A stretch of DNA of 64,000 nucleotides from Cladobotryum mycophilum (Eukaryota > Ascomycota > Sordariomycetes > Hypocreales > Hypocreaceae). Location of the stretch: the NCBI GenBank assembly GCA_036429605.1, contig JAVFKD010000016.1:4588001-4652000 (forward strand). The letters run 5' to 3'. How positions within the stretch are numbered: the first letter of the stretch is position 1; every line of letters starts with the position of its first letter. A model generated the notes under the pieces. It saw only the letters and a program-made list of their open reading frames with translations. It was not told where the DNA came from and searched no databases. Below are positions 50,901 through 61,351 of the stretch, in pieces. The translations under genes and the position numbers were made by a program.

Positions 50901-53900
50901 GCGTTTTGCGACACTAAGTTTAATTATAGCACACCAGACTAAGAAATACTAGCAATTATAATAGTATTTAAATATTAAAGATACTATATAAAAGGTACCT
51001 AAGGTTAAACTAAAGTCTAAAGTAACTATTAGAATCTTTAATCTTTTATAAAATAACTAAAATTAAATAATAGATAAACTAGATAATATATTTACCTAAC
51101 TCTTTATAATTTTATAATTAAATATTAAGTAAAAAAACTAATCCTATTAATAGATTATTAAAATAACCCAATTATAAAAAAAGATTATCTTTGAATTAAA
51201 AACTTTTTATTTTATTATAAAATAAACTATAAAATCTAATAATAGATTAAGAAAATAATCCTTTCAAAAAGATAATATATTTATAAAACCTTATTATAAA
51301 AGAATAGCAAATATTAAAGTAAAAAGCCTATAAAACTATCTTTATTAACACTTCTTTTAATAATAATATAAAAAAACCATTACTAAAATTATTATAGTAA
51401 GATTAAAAAAAAACCTAAACTCTAATATTAAAAAAACCCTAATTTCCTTATAAAAAACCTAAAGTAGGCTATAAGATATAATAATCTAATTACCTACTAG
51501 AATCACATTTATATCCTAGAAAAAATAACAATTCGTTAAGAATTATTATCTCTTTATTACAATAATCCCCTAGTAAATCATTTTAAAGAGTTACAAATAA
51601 AAGAATTATTATAAAAGAAATTCTACTAAAAGAATATAAAAAAGAATATTAAAAAATATATTCAAGAATATCTAATTTATATAAAAGTCACGATTAAAAG
51701 GTATAAACTATAAGAAAAACTTGAATTACTCTCGCTTTCTAGTTAACTAATAAAAAAACTAATAATAGATTTTATAATAGGACTTCTAATAGTCTTGTTT
51801 AATAATAGAAAAATCAATACTATACTAGTAATTATTAATTAATATACTAAATATATACTCTTTTTTCTAGTTTTTATAATAATTATAATAAATAAACTAA
51901 TTAAATTATTTTATACTAAAATTAAACTATAATTTTTAAAATCTTTATAAAAAATTATATCTAATAAAAAATCTTTATTTATAAATAAATTTTAATTATT
52001 AATTTATTTTTATATAAAAATTTAAAAACATTTATTAATTATTTTTTATCCTTAAATAAATAAATAAACAAAAAAAATAAATCAATCTATTAAATATTAT
52101 TTATAATATTTTATAAGTAATATACTATTAATATAACTATAATTATTAATAAAAGTATAATATATTATAAATACTATTAAAAATACAATAATAAGTATAT
52201 CTTTTTTTAAAGTATTAATAAGTTATATTCTAGAATTCTATCTAGACATCAAAGATAATACCCTTTAAAAAAAGGTCTTAGATATAAAAACTTATATAGA
52301 AAAATTATATTAACTTAAACAAAAACTATAAAATCACTAAAGCATTATAATTAAAAAATAAATAAGAAATTATAATTTATATCATAAAAAATAATATTTC
52401 AAAATAAACAATTTAATAAAATTATTTACAAAAAATTTCAGGTTTAAAAAAAACAATAAAAATTAACACCTTACTATTTAAAACTATTATAAATACTTAA
52501 ACAAATTAAAAACTAAATATATAAAATAACTCTATTCTTAAAGTATAATAATCTATATAATATTTTCTATATTAGTTTATTAAAACCATAAACCCAGTGA
52601 CTTTCAAATAAAAAAACTAATTACTAATACTAAAATTAAATAACTTTAATAAATAAAAAATTAAATTAATTAAGAATTAAAAAAAAATCTAAAATATTTT
52701 ACTTAATAAAATAAAAGAAATAGCTAGTAGAATATAATAAATAGATTTATAAAGAATATATAGAAAATATATAAAAAATTATTAAAAAATATTAAAAATT
52801 TTAAATAAAAAAATTATAATAGAAAAATATATATATATATATAAATAAAATAAAAATCTCATTTATAGAAACAAAACTCTAAGATACTATAGTAATATAC
52901 CTATAATTCTCCTTAATATTAAAATAAAATAATTAAAAACTTATTTATATAACCTTAAATTATTTTTATCTATTATTCTTTTATCTTTTTTTATTATTTT
53001 TATTATAAGAATCTTTTATTAAAGCCTATATAATATCTTACTTAAAAAAAATTATAGTATTTTATTAAAAAGTATAATTAATATTATTAAAGCAAAGATA
53101 AAAATATAAAAAAGATTTATATTATTCTATAATAAAAAGTAGTTTAAGGGTTTATTAACGATAATTATATAATTAATTTAAAAATATATATAATATTATA
53201 AGAAAATAATTAGACTTAAGTATTTAACCCTTATTAATAAAATTTATAGGCTTAATTATATATAATCTAGGTATTTTAAATTTTATTATTAATAAATTAT
53301 AAAATAATTAAGTAAAAAAATAATATATTATTTAATTTTTTTTATTACTAATAATATTCTAATGGTAATAATATTAGGTTTTAGTATTAAAAAACGTTTT
53401 AGTAAACTAAAAGAAAATATAAAAGATTTACTTTAGATTAAATTCCTTTAATAATAAGCTTTATTTATTATTTTCTAAAATATATTTAATAATCTTATTA
53501 TTATTTTCATCGTCCTACCAGAAATTATAAAACTTATAAACAAAACTTAATAAAAGAAAAAAATTATCCTAATCTCTAGACATTATAATAATAGCCTAAA
53601 AAAACTATTAAAAATACCAAGAACATAAGCAAATCGTATAAAAATCAAAGATACTTATAGTTTTATATATTTATTTATTAATATAGTAAAATATATAATA
53701 AAACTATACTTATTTTATAAAAATATAATATATAAGAAAAAACTTAAAAGAATATTTTATGTTTTTATAATATATAGTCTAATTATATACTTATAATCAT
53801 AGACAATATATACACTATAAGCAATTTATATCTTAAGTATTAAAAAAAATCCATCTTTTTATCTAAATTATTTATCTCCTTAAAATCTAAATTATAATAA

Positions 53901-54616
53901 AAAAAAACATAAATCGTAAGTAAATACACTAAGATTAAACTATATAACATTAATAAAACATCATAAACTCTAATCTTATTACTCATAGAGCTAAACGTTT
54001 CCTTAAAAGCTAGTTTACTCTTAACTAAAAAAAACTTAAAGTATTTAATAAAACTTATAGAATAAATACTAATAAACTTTATATTATTAATATTTAATTT
54101 ATTAATATCTATTTTATTAATTTCTTTCTCCGGATCATTAATTATAAATAAATAAAACAAACAATTCTTAGCCAAAAAAAATATATACTATACAAAAAAA
54201 CATTTACTTTCCGAACCAACACATAAACCTACTTAAGATCCTCCTTAAGAAATACAGTAATATTCCTATAATCTTATATTTCCTTGCGTAAAAGTATTAA
54301 TAATACTACAAGTTAAAGTTAAGATTTTGTTTAAGTAATCTATATTTAAATACTAGTTCTATTATATTATAACTAAACTACTTTAAGACATTCTATTACT
54401 TATCCTAAAAATAGAATAAGTATAATTTAATATTAAATATCTTTGAAAAAAATATTATTAAACTATAATAAAATTAAAAAAATTATAATTAAATTATAAT
54501 AAAAATAATTATAAAAAAATACAAAAAGTATATATACTTAAGATATATTTTAAAATATATAAGGTTTTAATTAATGTTTTAAGTAACCGGGATAATTACT
54601 ATAAAAAGGGGAAAAT

Positions 54617-54790
54617 TATAACGCTATCCCGAAGATTACCCGGACGTATAATATAATAAAGATGCAAGGTAATCCTGCATAAGTCACATGTCTCTCGCAT
54701 AACAGTTAAACGCATAAGCTTAAGCTTATGCATAAAATAATACCTACGTTTGATCTTGCTTACCTGGTGATCTTATAAGGTGTTATTACA
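54617..54790 (+). repeat. 3' LTR of gypsy B
   Basis: 174 bp, the same length as its partner, beginning TATAACGCTATCCCG (TG changed to TA) and ending TGTTATTACA. Differences between the LTRs are mainly transitions. Confidence 0.95.
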
Positions 54791-55926
54791 CTTATAGTAT
54801 AGATTCGCTTATTAACCTAATGTTACTAAGCCTTCTTATAGACTACTAACTATATAATCCTATAGGATAACTTAATAAGGTAAAACTCTTAGTATCGAAT
54901 AATTTATACTACTATTAAACTCCACAAAAAACTCAATAGCTTTATAAACAATTACTATTCAAAGAGCGATATCAGTCTTGATTATCTTTATCCCGAGTAC
55001 TAGCAAAAGCTTTAAAAATCCATGACTTTTTATAACCTTTCTATAAAATTACTAGAAATACCTAATAAAATAATATATTATTAAATAAAGTAATTTACTC
55101 TATAGACTTTCTTATTATATATTATAAAGCCACTATATAGCAATTCCAGTATAGTATTATAATAGTAAATCATATTATAACCAATTAGTATAAGTTCAAT
55201 GATTACTATACTTATATAGATAATACCCTAGTATATATAATTACGATTCTACTTTACCCTAGCCTTTAATAAGCACATCTAAATAAGACTTAGAAAAACT
55301 AGTTCTAATATATTAGGCTAGTAGTCGAGGCTATATATAAACTATAGGATAATTTTAAGCTACTATAAAAACCAGAAATTAAAAAGAATCTTTTGGCTTA
55401 TAAGGTATATAAAAAATATATCTATTAGAAATTATTTTCTTATAATAAATTTAATTAATTTATTAAAAGCCTAATATTATTAATTAATATTTTTTTTATT
55501 CTTTTATAGTAGTTTAAGCTAATATAATAAACTTTCTATCCTTTTCTCTACTGCTTTGTAATTAATATTTTCTTTATATTAGCAATATTAGCGAAGACTA
55601 AACGAGTATTTAGCGGAGCCTGATATATAATTTCTTAGGATAAAGGTTGATTGTTTATATAGATAGTAGAATATACGAAGTGTTTAAAGTACTGGATTAA
55701 GAGTAAGCTCTTAGATTAGCTATATATAATTTTAAAAGTAAATAAGTATTAACTTAGGTATTAGAGATTTAAAAATAATAGCTAAGAATATTAGGAATTA
55801 ATTTAATGCTATTAAAATAGTTAAAAAAGCTTATTAACTGGCTAGGAGCTAATTAATCGCTGAATCCGATAATTAATCCTGAATCCAAGGCCTGATTCAA
55901 TAATTAATTACATCACTGTCCTCAGA

Positions 55927-57203
55927 CAATCAAACATTAACAAGAGACTATATTGTATATAATCATAAGGATCACTAATTTATACACGTCGAGGTGTGGA
56001 GGACGGATATGAATGACACAAAGGAGATGGCTATAATATGATCTTAAATGTAAAGAGGCAAATGGACAAAAATAACAAAAAGAAACATACAACAGCCGGT
56101 GTTCGCTGGTGGTCACCCACCCAACTACTAATCTGCCTCTCATTGGCTTGACTATGGGAGAGCGGACGGGATCCCGTATATTCCAATGGATATGGTCGTA
56201 TGTACTTTGTCTCAGTCTCATTTAATCAATAAAGGTAATGACTTACTCATATGACACAGTATTACTAATTTACGGGGCCCCTTGTCTTAACAGAACAGAT
56301 GAGAGCTTAGTAGAAGCGGCCCGGAGCCGATATTGCCGATGAAATGTGGCTGGCTGGTGGTTGCTTTTTTATGCAATGCACGCATGTTTCATCATTCACA
56401 TCTTACTATGGCACAACTATATCAGCGTCCAGGACGGATAAGAAGACATTCCTCGGGAATCCGAAGGGTATACTCCTGCTTCAGAACGAAGATAACTCGC
56501 TGCCTGGTTCAAGTAAAATAGATAGTCTATAAACTTGTATTGGCTTAAACCGAGATGCTAGATAGGAGGAAAGGGCGTTGGCACACTCTCATAAGTCATG
56601 CCGGGGCAGTCGCTCAATAATACAGCATCCACATCTGTAAGAACAAAGCCTTTCTTTTTATGAAACTCGACTTACTACGTTAACCCACCAGTGTCCACTG
56701 AGACCTTGATCAGGCGATGCCATGACATGACGTACGCCAGTGCGTTTCAAGACCGTGCGCTGCGGAGAGCTTGGGCTCTTAAATTTGCTTGTCTTTGAAG
56801 CATTTGGACGGATGGACATGCACGCACTACTTGTTCTTTGGAGCACACACCAAGGGCACTACTTCAATAGAGGTACAGAGTACTACTCGTAGGCTTCACC
56901 TTTGGTGACTGACCATAGTCCATAGGTCAGTCACCAAAAGTAAAACCTACAGCTGGTAAAAGGGAATACGTCGCATCGGAATCCGCTTGTACTTATACAT
57001 ATAAGTATGCCAGCCCACGGAAACCATGTCTTAGAATGTGACTGGCTGGAAGATGTCGACGGTAGTTCTGAACCCTAGTCAAGTCATTGTTTGATACATG
57101 TATATGCAATGGTTCAGGGGATAATAGACTTACTGTACTCCGTACTTGGAACCAAACAGGGAGAGCCCTTTGACATGGCGTTGGATCCAGCACGTCAATT
57201 GAC
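55927..57203. other. Intergenic region right of Z
   Basis: About 1.28 kb. No convincing gene was found; short frames at 56221-55937 (minus) and 56333-56532 (plus) have no recognised features. From about 56740 on, the sequence is the upstream part of the first unit of the tandem duplication described at 56740-58601. Confidence 0.4.
56901..56938. repeat. 38-bp foldback insertion
   Basis: Perfect 14-bp inverted arms (TTTGGTGACTGACC) around a 10-bp loop. It is absent from the matching place of the second duplicated unit, where the surrounding GGCTTCACC continues directly. Confidence 0.8.
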
Positions 57204-57210
57204 TATTTAA
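57204..57210 (+). promoter_or_regulatory. TATA-like box of first secreted-protein gene
   Basis: TATTTAA about 120 bp before the ATG, at the same place as TATATAA in the duplicated unit. Confidence 0.55.
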
Positions 57211-57330
57211 GCATCACGTATCCCTTACCTAGAGTCTCACCCATCAACCCATCAGCACCGACACTTACCCTAGACCTCACGCTTCTATAATCACCTTCTC
57301 TATCACTATAAACCCATACCTTAATTCAAA

Positions 57331-57698
57331 ATGAAGTTTGCTCCTGTCCTCGTTGCTGCTTTTGCTGTTATCGCCGCAGCCAAACCCATTGACCCGGCAA
57401 ATGATATTCCCTCGACTGCCAAGGTCAGCGTCGATAAATGCGTTCAATGTCGGGAGCATTGTAAGCTTAAAGAGGGCACTCCCGAGTCTGTATGCATCGT
57501 CACTGAGTGTGGTATCGAGGTAGGTACAAGATTCCCTATTAAGATCGGAATATAGCTAATGTTCGTGAATGCAGTGTGTTATTAATAATTAAATAATATT
57601 TATTACAGTGTAAACTTAACGTCAACTGTGTAGCCTGTTGTGTTTCCCTGTATAAAATAGTAACTTTTTACTTGGTTATTCGAGTAATATTATTATAA
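57331..57698 (+). CDS. Small secreted cysteine-containing protein, copy 1
   Basis: Exons 57331-57519 and 57609-57698, 92 aa. A classical signal peptide is present (MKFAPVLVAAFAVIAAA, cleavage likely near AAAKP). The mature part has the spacing CxxCxxxC ... C ... C, beginning DKCVQCREHCK. The open frame without splicing would end at 57553-57555, but a GTAGGT donor follows CGIE and the copy has GTAAGT at the same point. An alternative acceptor at about 57572 would give a protein truncated a few residues later. The paralogue is the next gene. Size, secretion and cysteines resemble effector-like proteins, but no function is known to me. Confidence 0.7.
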
Positions 57699-58019
57699 AG
57701 CTTTAATTAGTACTCCGTATAGAGGAGCGTTTTAAGACTGTGCGCTGTGGAGAGCAGTTGGATGGGCACTACTTTAATAGAGGTAGTGCGAAGTACTACT
57801 CGTAGGCTTCACCTGGTAGAAAGGAATATGTCGCACTAGAATCTACTTGTACATACAAGTCAGTCCACGACAACCATGTTTTAGAATGTGGCTGGCTGGA
57901 AGATGTTGTCTGTAGATCTGAACCCCAGTCAAGTCATTATTTGATAATAGACCGACTGTACTTGGAACCAAACAGGGAGAGCCCTTTGACATGGCGTTGG
58001 ATCCAGCACGTCAATTGAC

Positions 58020-58026
58020 TATATAA
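58020..58026 (+). promoter_or_regulatory. TATA box of second secreted-protein gene
   Basis: TATATAA about 125 bp before the ATG, in the conserved context TTGACTATATAAGCATCACG. Confidence 0.65.
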
Positions 58027-58149
58027 GCATCACGTATCCCTCACCTAAAGTCTCTCTCATCAATCAACCCATCACTACATCTACCTACCCTAGACCTAAC
58101 GCTTCTACTATCGTCTTCTCCATCACTATAAATCCATACTTTAATCAAA

Positions 58150-58601
58150 ATGAAGTATACTCCTGTCCTTGCTGCCACCTTTGCTGCTATCGCCGTAGCC
58201 AAACCCATTGACCTGCCAAACGGTTATCCCGGGTACCCGGGATACCCGCCATCCGGTACTCCACTGCCACCCTATGTCTCCCCGCTAAACGGTAAGCCTG
58301 ACCACGAGGTCGATTCATGCGCCAATTGTGGGCATACCTGTAAGGAATACGCGGATGGCCCTATCCACACTTCATGCCTCGTTGTCTATTGTGGCGTCAC
58401 GGTAAGTACAAGACTCCCTATCAGGATCGGAATATAGCTAATGTTCGTGAATCTAGTGTATCCTTGGTTAAACCGTGTTTATTGCAGTGCACACTTGACG
58501 CCGACGGTGTAGCCTATTGTTTTTCACATAAAATAGCAATCTTCTACCCAGAGGTTATTCGGGTGACATTATCGCGGAGCTTTAATTGGTGTAACGATTA
58601 G
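58150..58601 (+). CDS. Small secreted cysteine-containing protein, copy 2
   Basis: Exons 58150-58401 and 58488-58601, 121 aa. The signal peptide is MKYTPVLAATFAAIAVA. It differs from copy 1 mainly by a Gly/Tyr/Pro-rich segment (NGYPGYPGYPPSGTPLP) after the signal peptide; the cysteine core SCANCGHTCK aligns with CVQCREHCK. The intron keeps the sequence CTAATGTTCGTGAAT found in copy 1. Exon 2 encodes CTLDADGVAYCF and continues to TAG at 58599-58601. As in copy 1, an upstream AG (about 58455) would give an early stop, so the C-terminus is the least certain part. Function unknown. Confidence 0.7.
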
Positions 58602-59833
58602 GTGGAGATAAGCGCTAGAGCGCTAGGCCTTAATGGATGGAAGCTCGGGGCTCAGGAGCCCTTGTGTGTGATGGAACGGTATAAATTAGGGTGCCACAAC
58701 GGCATAATTTCTTTTGTTTTAACCAAAGCTATTTGATTGCATAATTCACATACTCCCTATCGGGATCGCGCATTGTGACAATTGGTCTCCTTATGGAGTG
58801 TGTTCCTGTTATGTGTTTCTTGGGGTTTTGCAACTTACTGTTATGCATCGATTACGATTTGCCTGGATATGTACTCGACCAGTGATCTAAGGTTCGAAAT
58901 ATATATCGAAAGATGGCAACTATGCAACTATGAGATGTGTCTCCATTTGACTCTTCCATATGTTCAGTTAGTACGGAGGAGCGTTTCAAGGTCCTGTCTT
59001 AAGTTATGCAATAACTCTTGTTAGTATGGAAGAGCATCGCACAAGTCTTGTCTAGCATCTGCTTAGTCATCCAAGACAATACATAAAGTACATCGTGAGG
59101 TAGTAGGTAGGTAGGTAGTTTAGTGCTCTTGATTAGGCTTTAGATGGTAAGTAAGCAGATTCTAGACAAGACTTTTGCGATGCTCCTCCATACAATACGG
59201 TCATCATAATCGTGAATGTCATTAGTCTGCTATTTTGCCTGTTTTGGAACTGTATCATGCCATCTGACTTTGCGGTAGTGAATGTGTTGGTTGTTGGTTC
59301 AAGGACATCCATTAACGGAGCAGTGTGACTCCAAATTCGGAACCCTGAAACTTGAGTAATATTAGCAGACATTGAACTTGAAGGGGAAGCTTGACGGGAC
59401 CCCGTGTTCTCCAATACCTACGGTCATACGCGCAAGACGAAGCATTTCATGATGCTATATTCGATCAACCCCAACTATCCAGAGCAAGGACGGACATTCA
59501 CCGCATGTCACCAATCATCATCCACCAGTCAGCATCTCGTCTCGGGCCTTAATTTTCTCGCTCGGACCCGAAATGTCTTCCCTCCGTTCTGACATCCCGA
59601 CACTAACCCGGGACCCGGACCCGATTTCCGATGGGCGCAAGCGTTTTCCGGAGTCCGAGGCTGGATTCGCGATGCGTTGAACCAACAGGGCTCGGCATGG
59701 ATGGCAATCTTATTCGACGCGGCGATGGGAAAGGGAGACGTGACGGGTTAAAGCGCAATCACCTATACGTGGCCCCTGTTATCGCGGAGAAGAAGAGGGA
59801 GAAGAAGAAGACGAAGAAGTAGAAGCAGACACC
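58602..59833. other. Intergenic region with MITE-like repeat; promoter of the FAD oxidoreductase
   Basis: About 1.2 kb. It contains the inverted repeat at 59024-59193 and a short (GGTA)-type array near 59105-59119. Short frames here have no recognised features. The purine-rich stretch GAAGAAGAGG...AAGAAGTAGAAG just before the ATG at 59834 is probably 5' untranslated sequence. Confidence 0.45.
59024..59193. repeat. MITE-like inverted repeat
   Basis: 42-bp arms (59024-59065 and 59152-59193) with three mismatches, starting GTATGGARGAGCATCGCA, separated by 86 bp. Similar end-like strings (TACGGAGGAGCG, TACTCCGTA) occur at about 58970, 57712 and 57134, suggesting fragments of one small non-autonomous family. 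Confidence 0.7.
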
Positions 59834-61351
59834 ATGTTGTCTGTAGCAAGGAAGCATTTTCTACAAAATTCGCAGGCCCTTTCTACTCGTCGTCCCTTCA
59901 GATTACAGTCACAGACATCTTTTCGTCACGCATTTTACAGAATGGCTTCCTTCATCGCTGACAACACCTTCCGCCATGAGCAAGTCTCATTTGACCCGGC
60001 CAAGGATGCCGTGGCAGACGGAAACAAGGTGATTGAGGCGCTCCTCTCCAGCGTGCCCGATCTCAAGCTATACACTCGCTCGTCACCGAGCTTCGAGTCC
60101 CTTCGGGCAGTCTACAACACACTCATCACCGCCCAACCACTCGTCATCTGCCGTCCACAAACTGTCGCTCAAGTCCAGAGCATCGTCAAGGCCGTCAAAG
60201 GTCTCGGCGTCCCATTGGCTGTCCGCTGTGGAGGTCACGATGTCTGGGGCCGTGGATGCATCGCCGACTCCGTGACCATTGACATGCGTGAGCTGGATGC
60301 GCAGGTCCTTGCAGATGATAAGCAGACCGTCACTATCGGCGGAGGCATCACCAGCGGCAATTTTGTTGGCTTCCTCGGCACGCATGGTCTGGGTACCGCT
60401 CAAGGCACGGTCAACACCGTCGGATGGGTTGGCTGGGTTCTTTGGGGCGGATACGGCCCCCTCAACGACATCTTCGGCATGGGCGTTGACAACGTCCTTG
60501 GCGCAAAGGTCATCACCGCTGATGGAGAGCTCGTCGACGCTGACGAGGAGCTTCTCTGGGGCATCCGCGGTGCAGGAGGCAACCTCGGCGTCGTCGTCGA
60601 GCTCAAGGTCAAGGTCCACCGGTTGGACAGGATCTTGGGTGGCTACATTGGCTACGACTGGCAAGAGGCCGAAAAGGTCCTTCTCGGCCTTCAAGACCTT
60701 ATTGAGAAGGGCGTGCCCGATGCCTTTTGCGTTCAGTTTGGCTTCATGAAGAATGAGTGGGGTACCTGCGCGACTCTGGTCTTCATCTGGGCCGACTCTG
60801 CCAACCTGGAGGAAGGCAAGAAGTGGCATAATATTGTCAAGGGCCTTGGAACCGTTGTCATCGACACGACTTCGGAAACTACCTACAAGGAATTCCAGGC
60901 TGTCATTTCAGAGCCACTCATTGAGCCCGATCGGGTCTACACGCGAAGCACATCCATCCCCCGCTTTACATCTGCCACAATCTCCCAACTCTTGAAGCGT
61001 GTCGAGGCCATTCCAGGCGAACGCTCCTACACTCTTATTGCACATCTAGCCCACGGAAAGGGCACCAAACCCAACCCAGCCGCTTGCTTCGGAACCAGAA
61101 AGCCCCACATTCTCTTCCATATCAATGCCTGTGACGAGGAAGAGAGGATGCCCGAGGGCAAGGCGTGGGTCGACGGTGTAGTCTCCGCCTTGGAGTCCAC
61201 GGGAGAGTCCACCAAGTCCACCTACGCCAGCTTCATGGGTGAGGATGAGGATACTAGCCACCTGTACGCCGACGGTTGGGATAGACTCAAGGCGCTGAAG
61301 AAGAGGGTCGATGGACAGAATGTCTTCAAGTACTCTCAGCCCAAACTATAA
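59834..61351 (+). CDS. BBE-like FAD-dependent oxidoreductase (FAD_binding_4 / berberine bridge type)
   Basis: A single exon of 505 aa. The PP-loop/His motif RCGGHDVWGRG carries His135, the usual covalent FAD attachment (8-alpha-N1-histidyl). The second attachment Cys of bicovalent members is not present: the matching region GTVNTVGWVGW has Val193 there. The FAD domain continues with GIRGAGGNLGVV. The C-terminal BBE motif is weak; the protein ends FKYSQPKL. No signal peptide is seen. The first 36 residues are basic with Ser/Arg/Phe and could be a mitochondrial targeting leader; the alternative is a start at Met37 (59942). Members oxidise sugars, alkaloids or cyclise metabolites; the substrate is unknown. 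It is not adjacent to the PKS but could serve a metabolic pathway. Confidence 0.85.
   Translation: MLSVARKHFLQNSQALSTRRPFRLQSQTSFRHAFYRMASFIADNTFRHEQVSFDPAKDAVADGNKVIEALLSSVPDLKLYTRSSPSFESLRAVYNTLITAQPLVICRPQTVAQVQSIVKAVKGLGVPLAVRCGGHDVWGRGCIADSVTIDMRELDAQVLADDKQTVTIGGGITSGNFVGFLGTHGLGTAQGTVNTVGWVGWVLWGGYGPLNDIFGMGVDNVLGAKVITADGELVDADEELLWGIRGAGGNLGVVVELKVKVHRLDRILGGYIGYDWQEAEKVLLGLQDLIEKGVPDAFCVQFGFMKNEWGTCATLVFIWADSANLEEGKKWHNIVKGLGTVVIDTTSETTYKEFQAVISEPLIEPDRVYTRSTSIPRFTSATISQLLKRVEAIPGERSYTLIAHLAHGKGTKPNPAACFGTRKPHILFHINACDEEERMPEGKAWVDGVVSALESTGESTKSTYASFMGEDEDTSHLYADGWDRLKALKKRVDGQNVFKYSQPKL

Larger units (their letters stand above)
47754..54790 (+). mobile_element. Ty3/gypsy retrotransposon B, RIP-decayed (in Z)
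   Basis: A 7,037-bp element with 174-bp LTRs (47754-47927, 54617-54790) and a perfect TSD CTTAT (47749-47753, 54791-54795). A polypurine tract AAAAAGGGGAAAA lies just before the right LTR (54604-54615), giving plus orientation. The plus strand shows pol in gypsy order: RT (about 49870-50450; FPPYNPIYPLSP, and the YLDD box now YFNN at 50352-50363), RNase H (about 50860-51000; WHLVAF*SRAF ... NYSTPD*EIL), then integrase (zinc-finger part about 51530-51700, core start near 51775). RT-RH-IN order separates it from Ty1/copia. Gag would lie within 48000-49500 but is unreadable. All frames are broken. Confidence 0.9.
46367..55918 (+). mobile_element. hAT transposon Z with nested gypsy B
   Basis: A 9,552-bp unit with 16-bp inverted ends CAGTRATGTAATTAAT (46367-46382, 55903-55918; one mismatch) and a perfect 8-bp TSD TCCTCAGA. 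Without gypsy B it is about 2,510 bp. Both subterminal regions share GCGATTAATTAGC in inverted order. The plus strand at about 47310-47520 gives a readable hAT transposase relic: AHFINLSSRQL, then LRELKGIHSSKAI (the LxGxHxGxxI region) and YFTLNNTYNNNTIL (for FxLDNAxNND). The C-terminal half continues after the gypsy insertion at about 54796. Its ends differ from those of X/Y and W, so three hAT families occur in the window. It is less AT-rich than Y, so RIP damage is lighter or the insertion younger. Confidence 0.9.
56740..58601. repeat. Tandem duplication of a unit of about 0.98 kb, each with a secreted-protein gene
   Basis: The first unit begins near 56740 (TTTCAAGACCGTGCGCTG) and the second near 57724 (TTTTAAGACTGTGCGCTG). 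They match through promoter, coding region, intron and 3' region, with small indels. The largest differences are a 38-bp foldback present only in the first unit and a Gly/Tyr/Pro-rich insertion in the second protein. Confidence 0.85.

Noticed and set aside
53840..54175. 111-codon minus-strand open frame in the AT-rich region
   Set aside because: Composition is Lys/Asn/Ile/Leu/Phe-rich as expected of AT-rich DNA, and it lies antisense within gypsy B.
60083..60829. 248-codon minus-strand frame within the FAD oxidoreductase
   Set aside because: Antisense shadow caused by codon bias of the real gene; no domain features.
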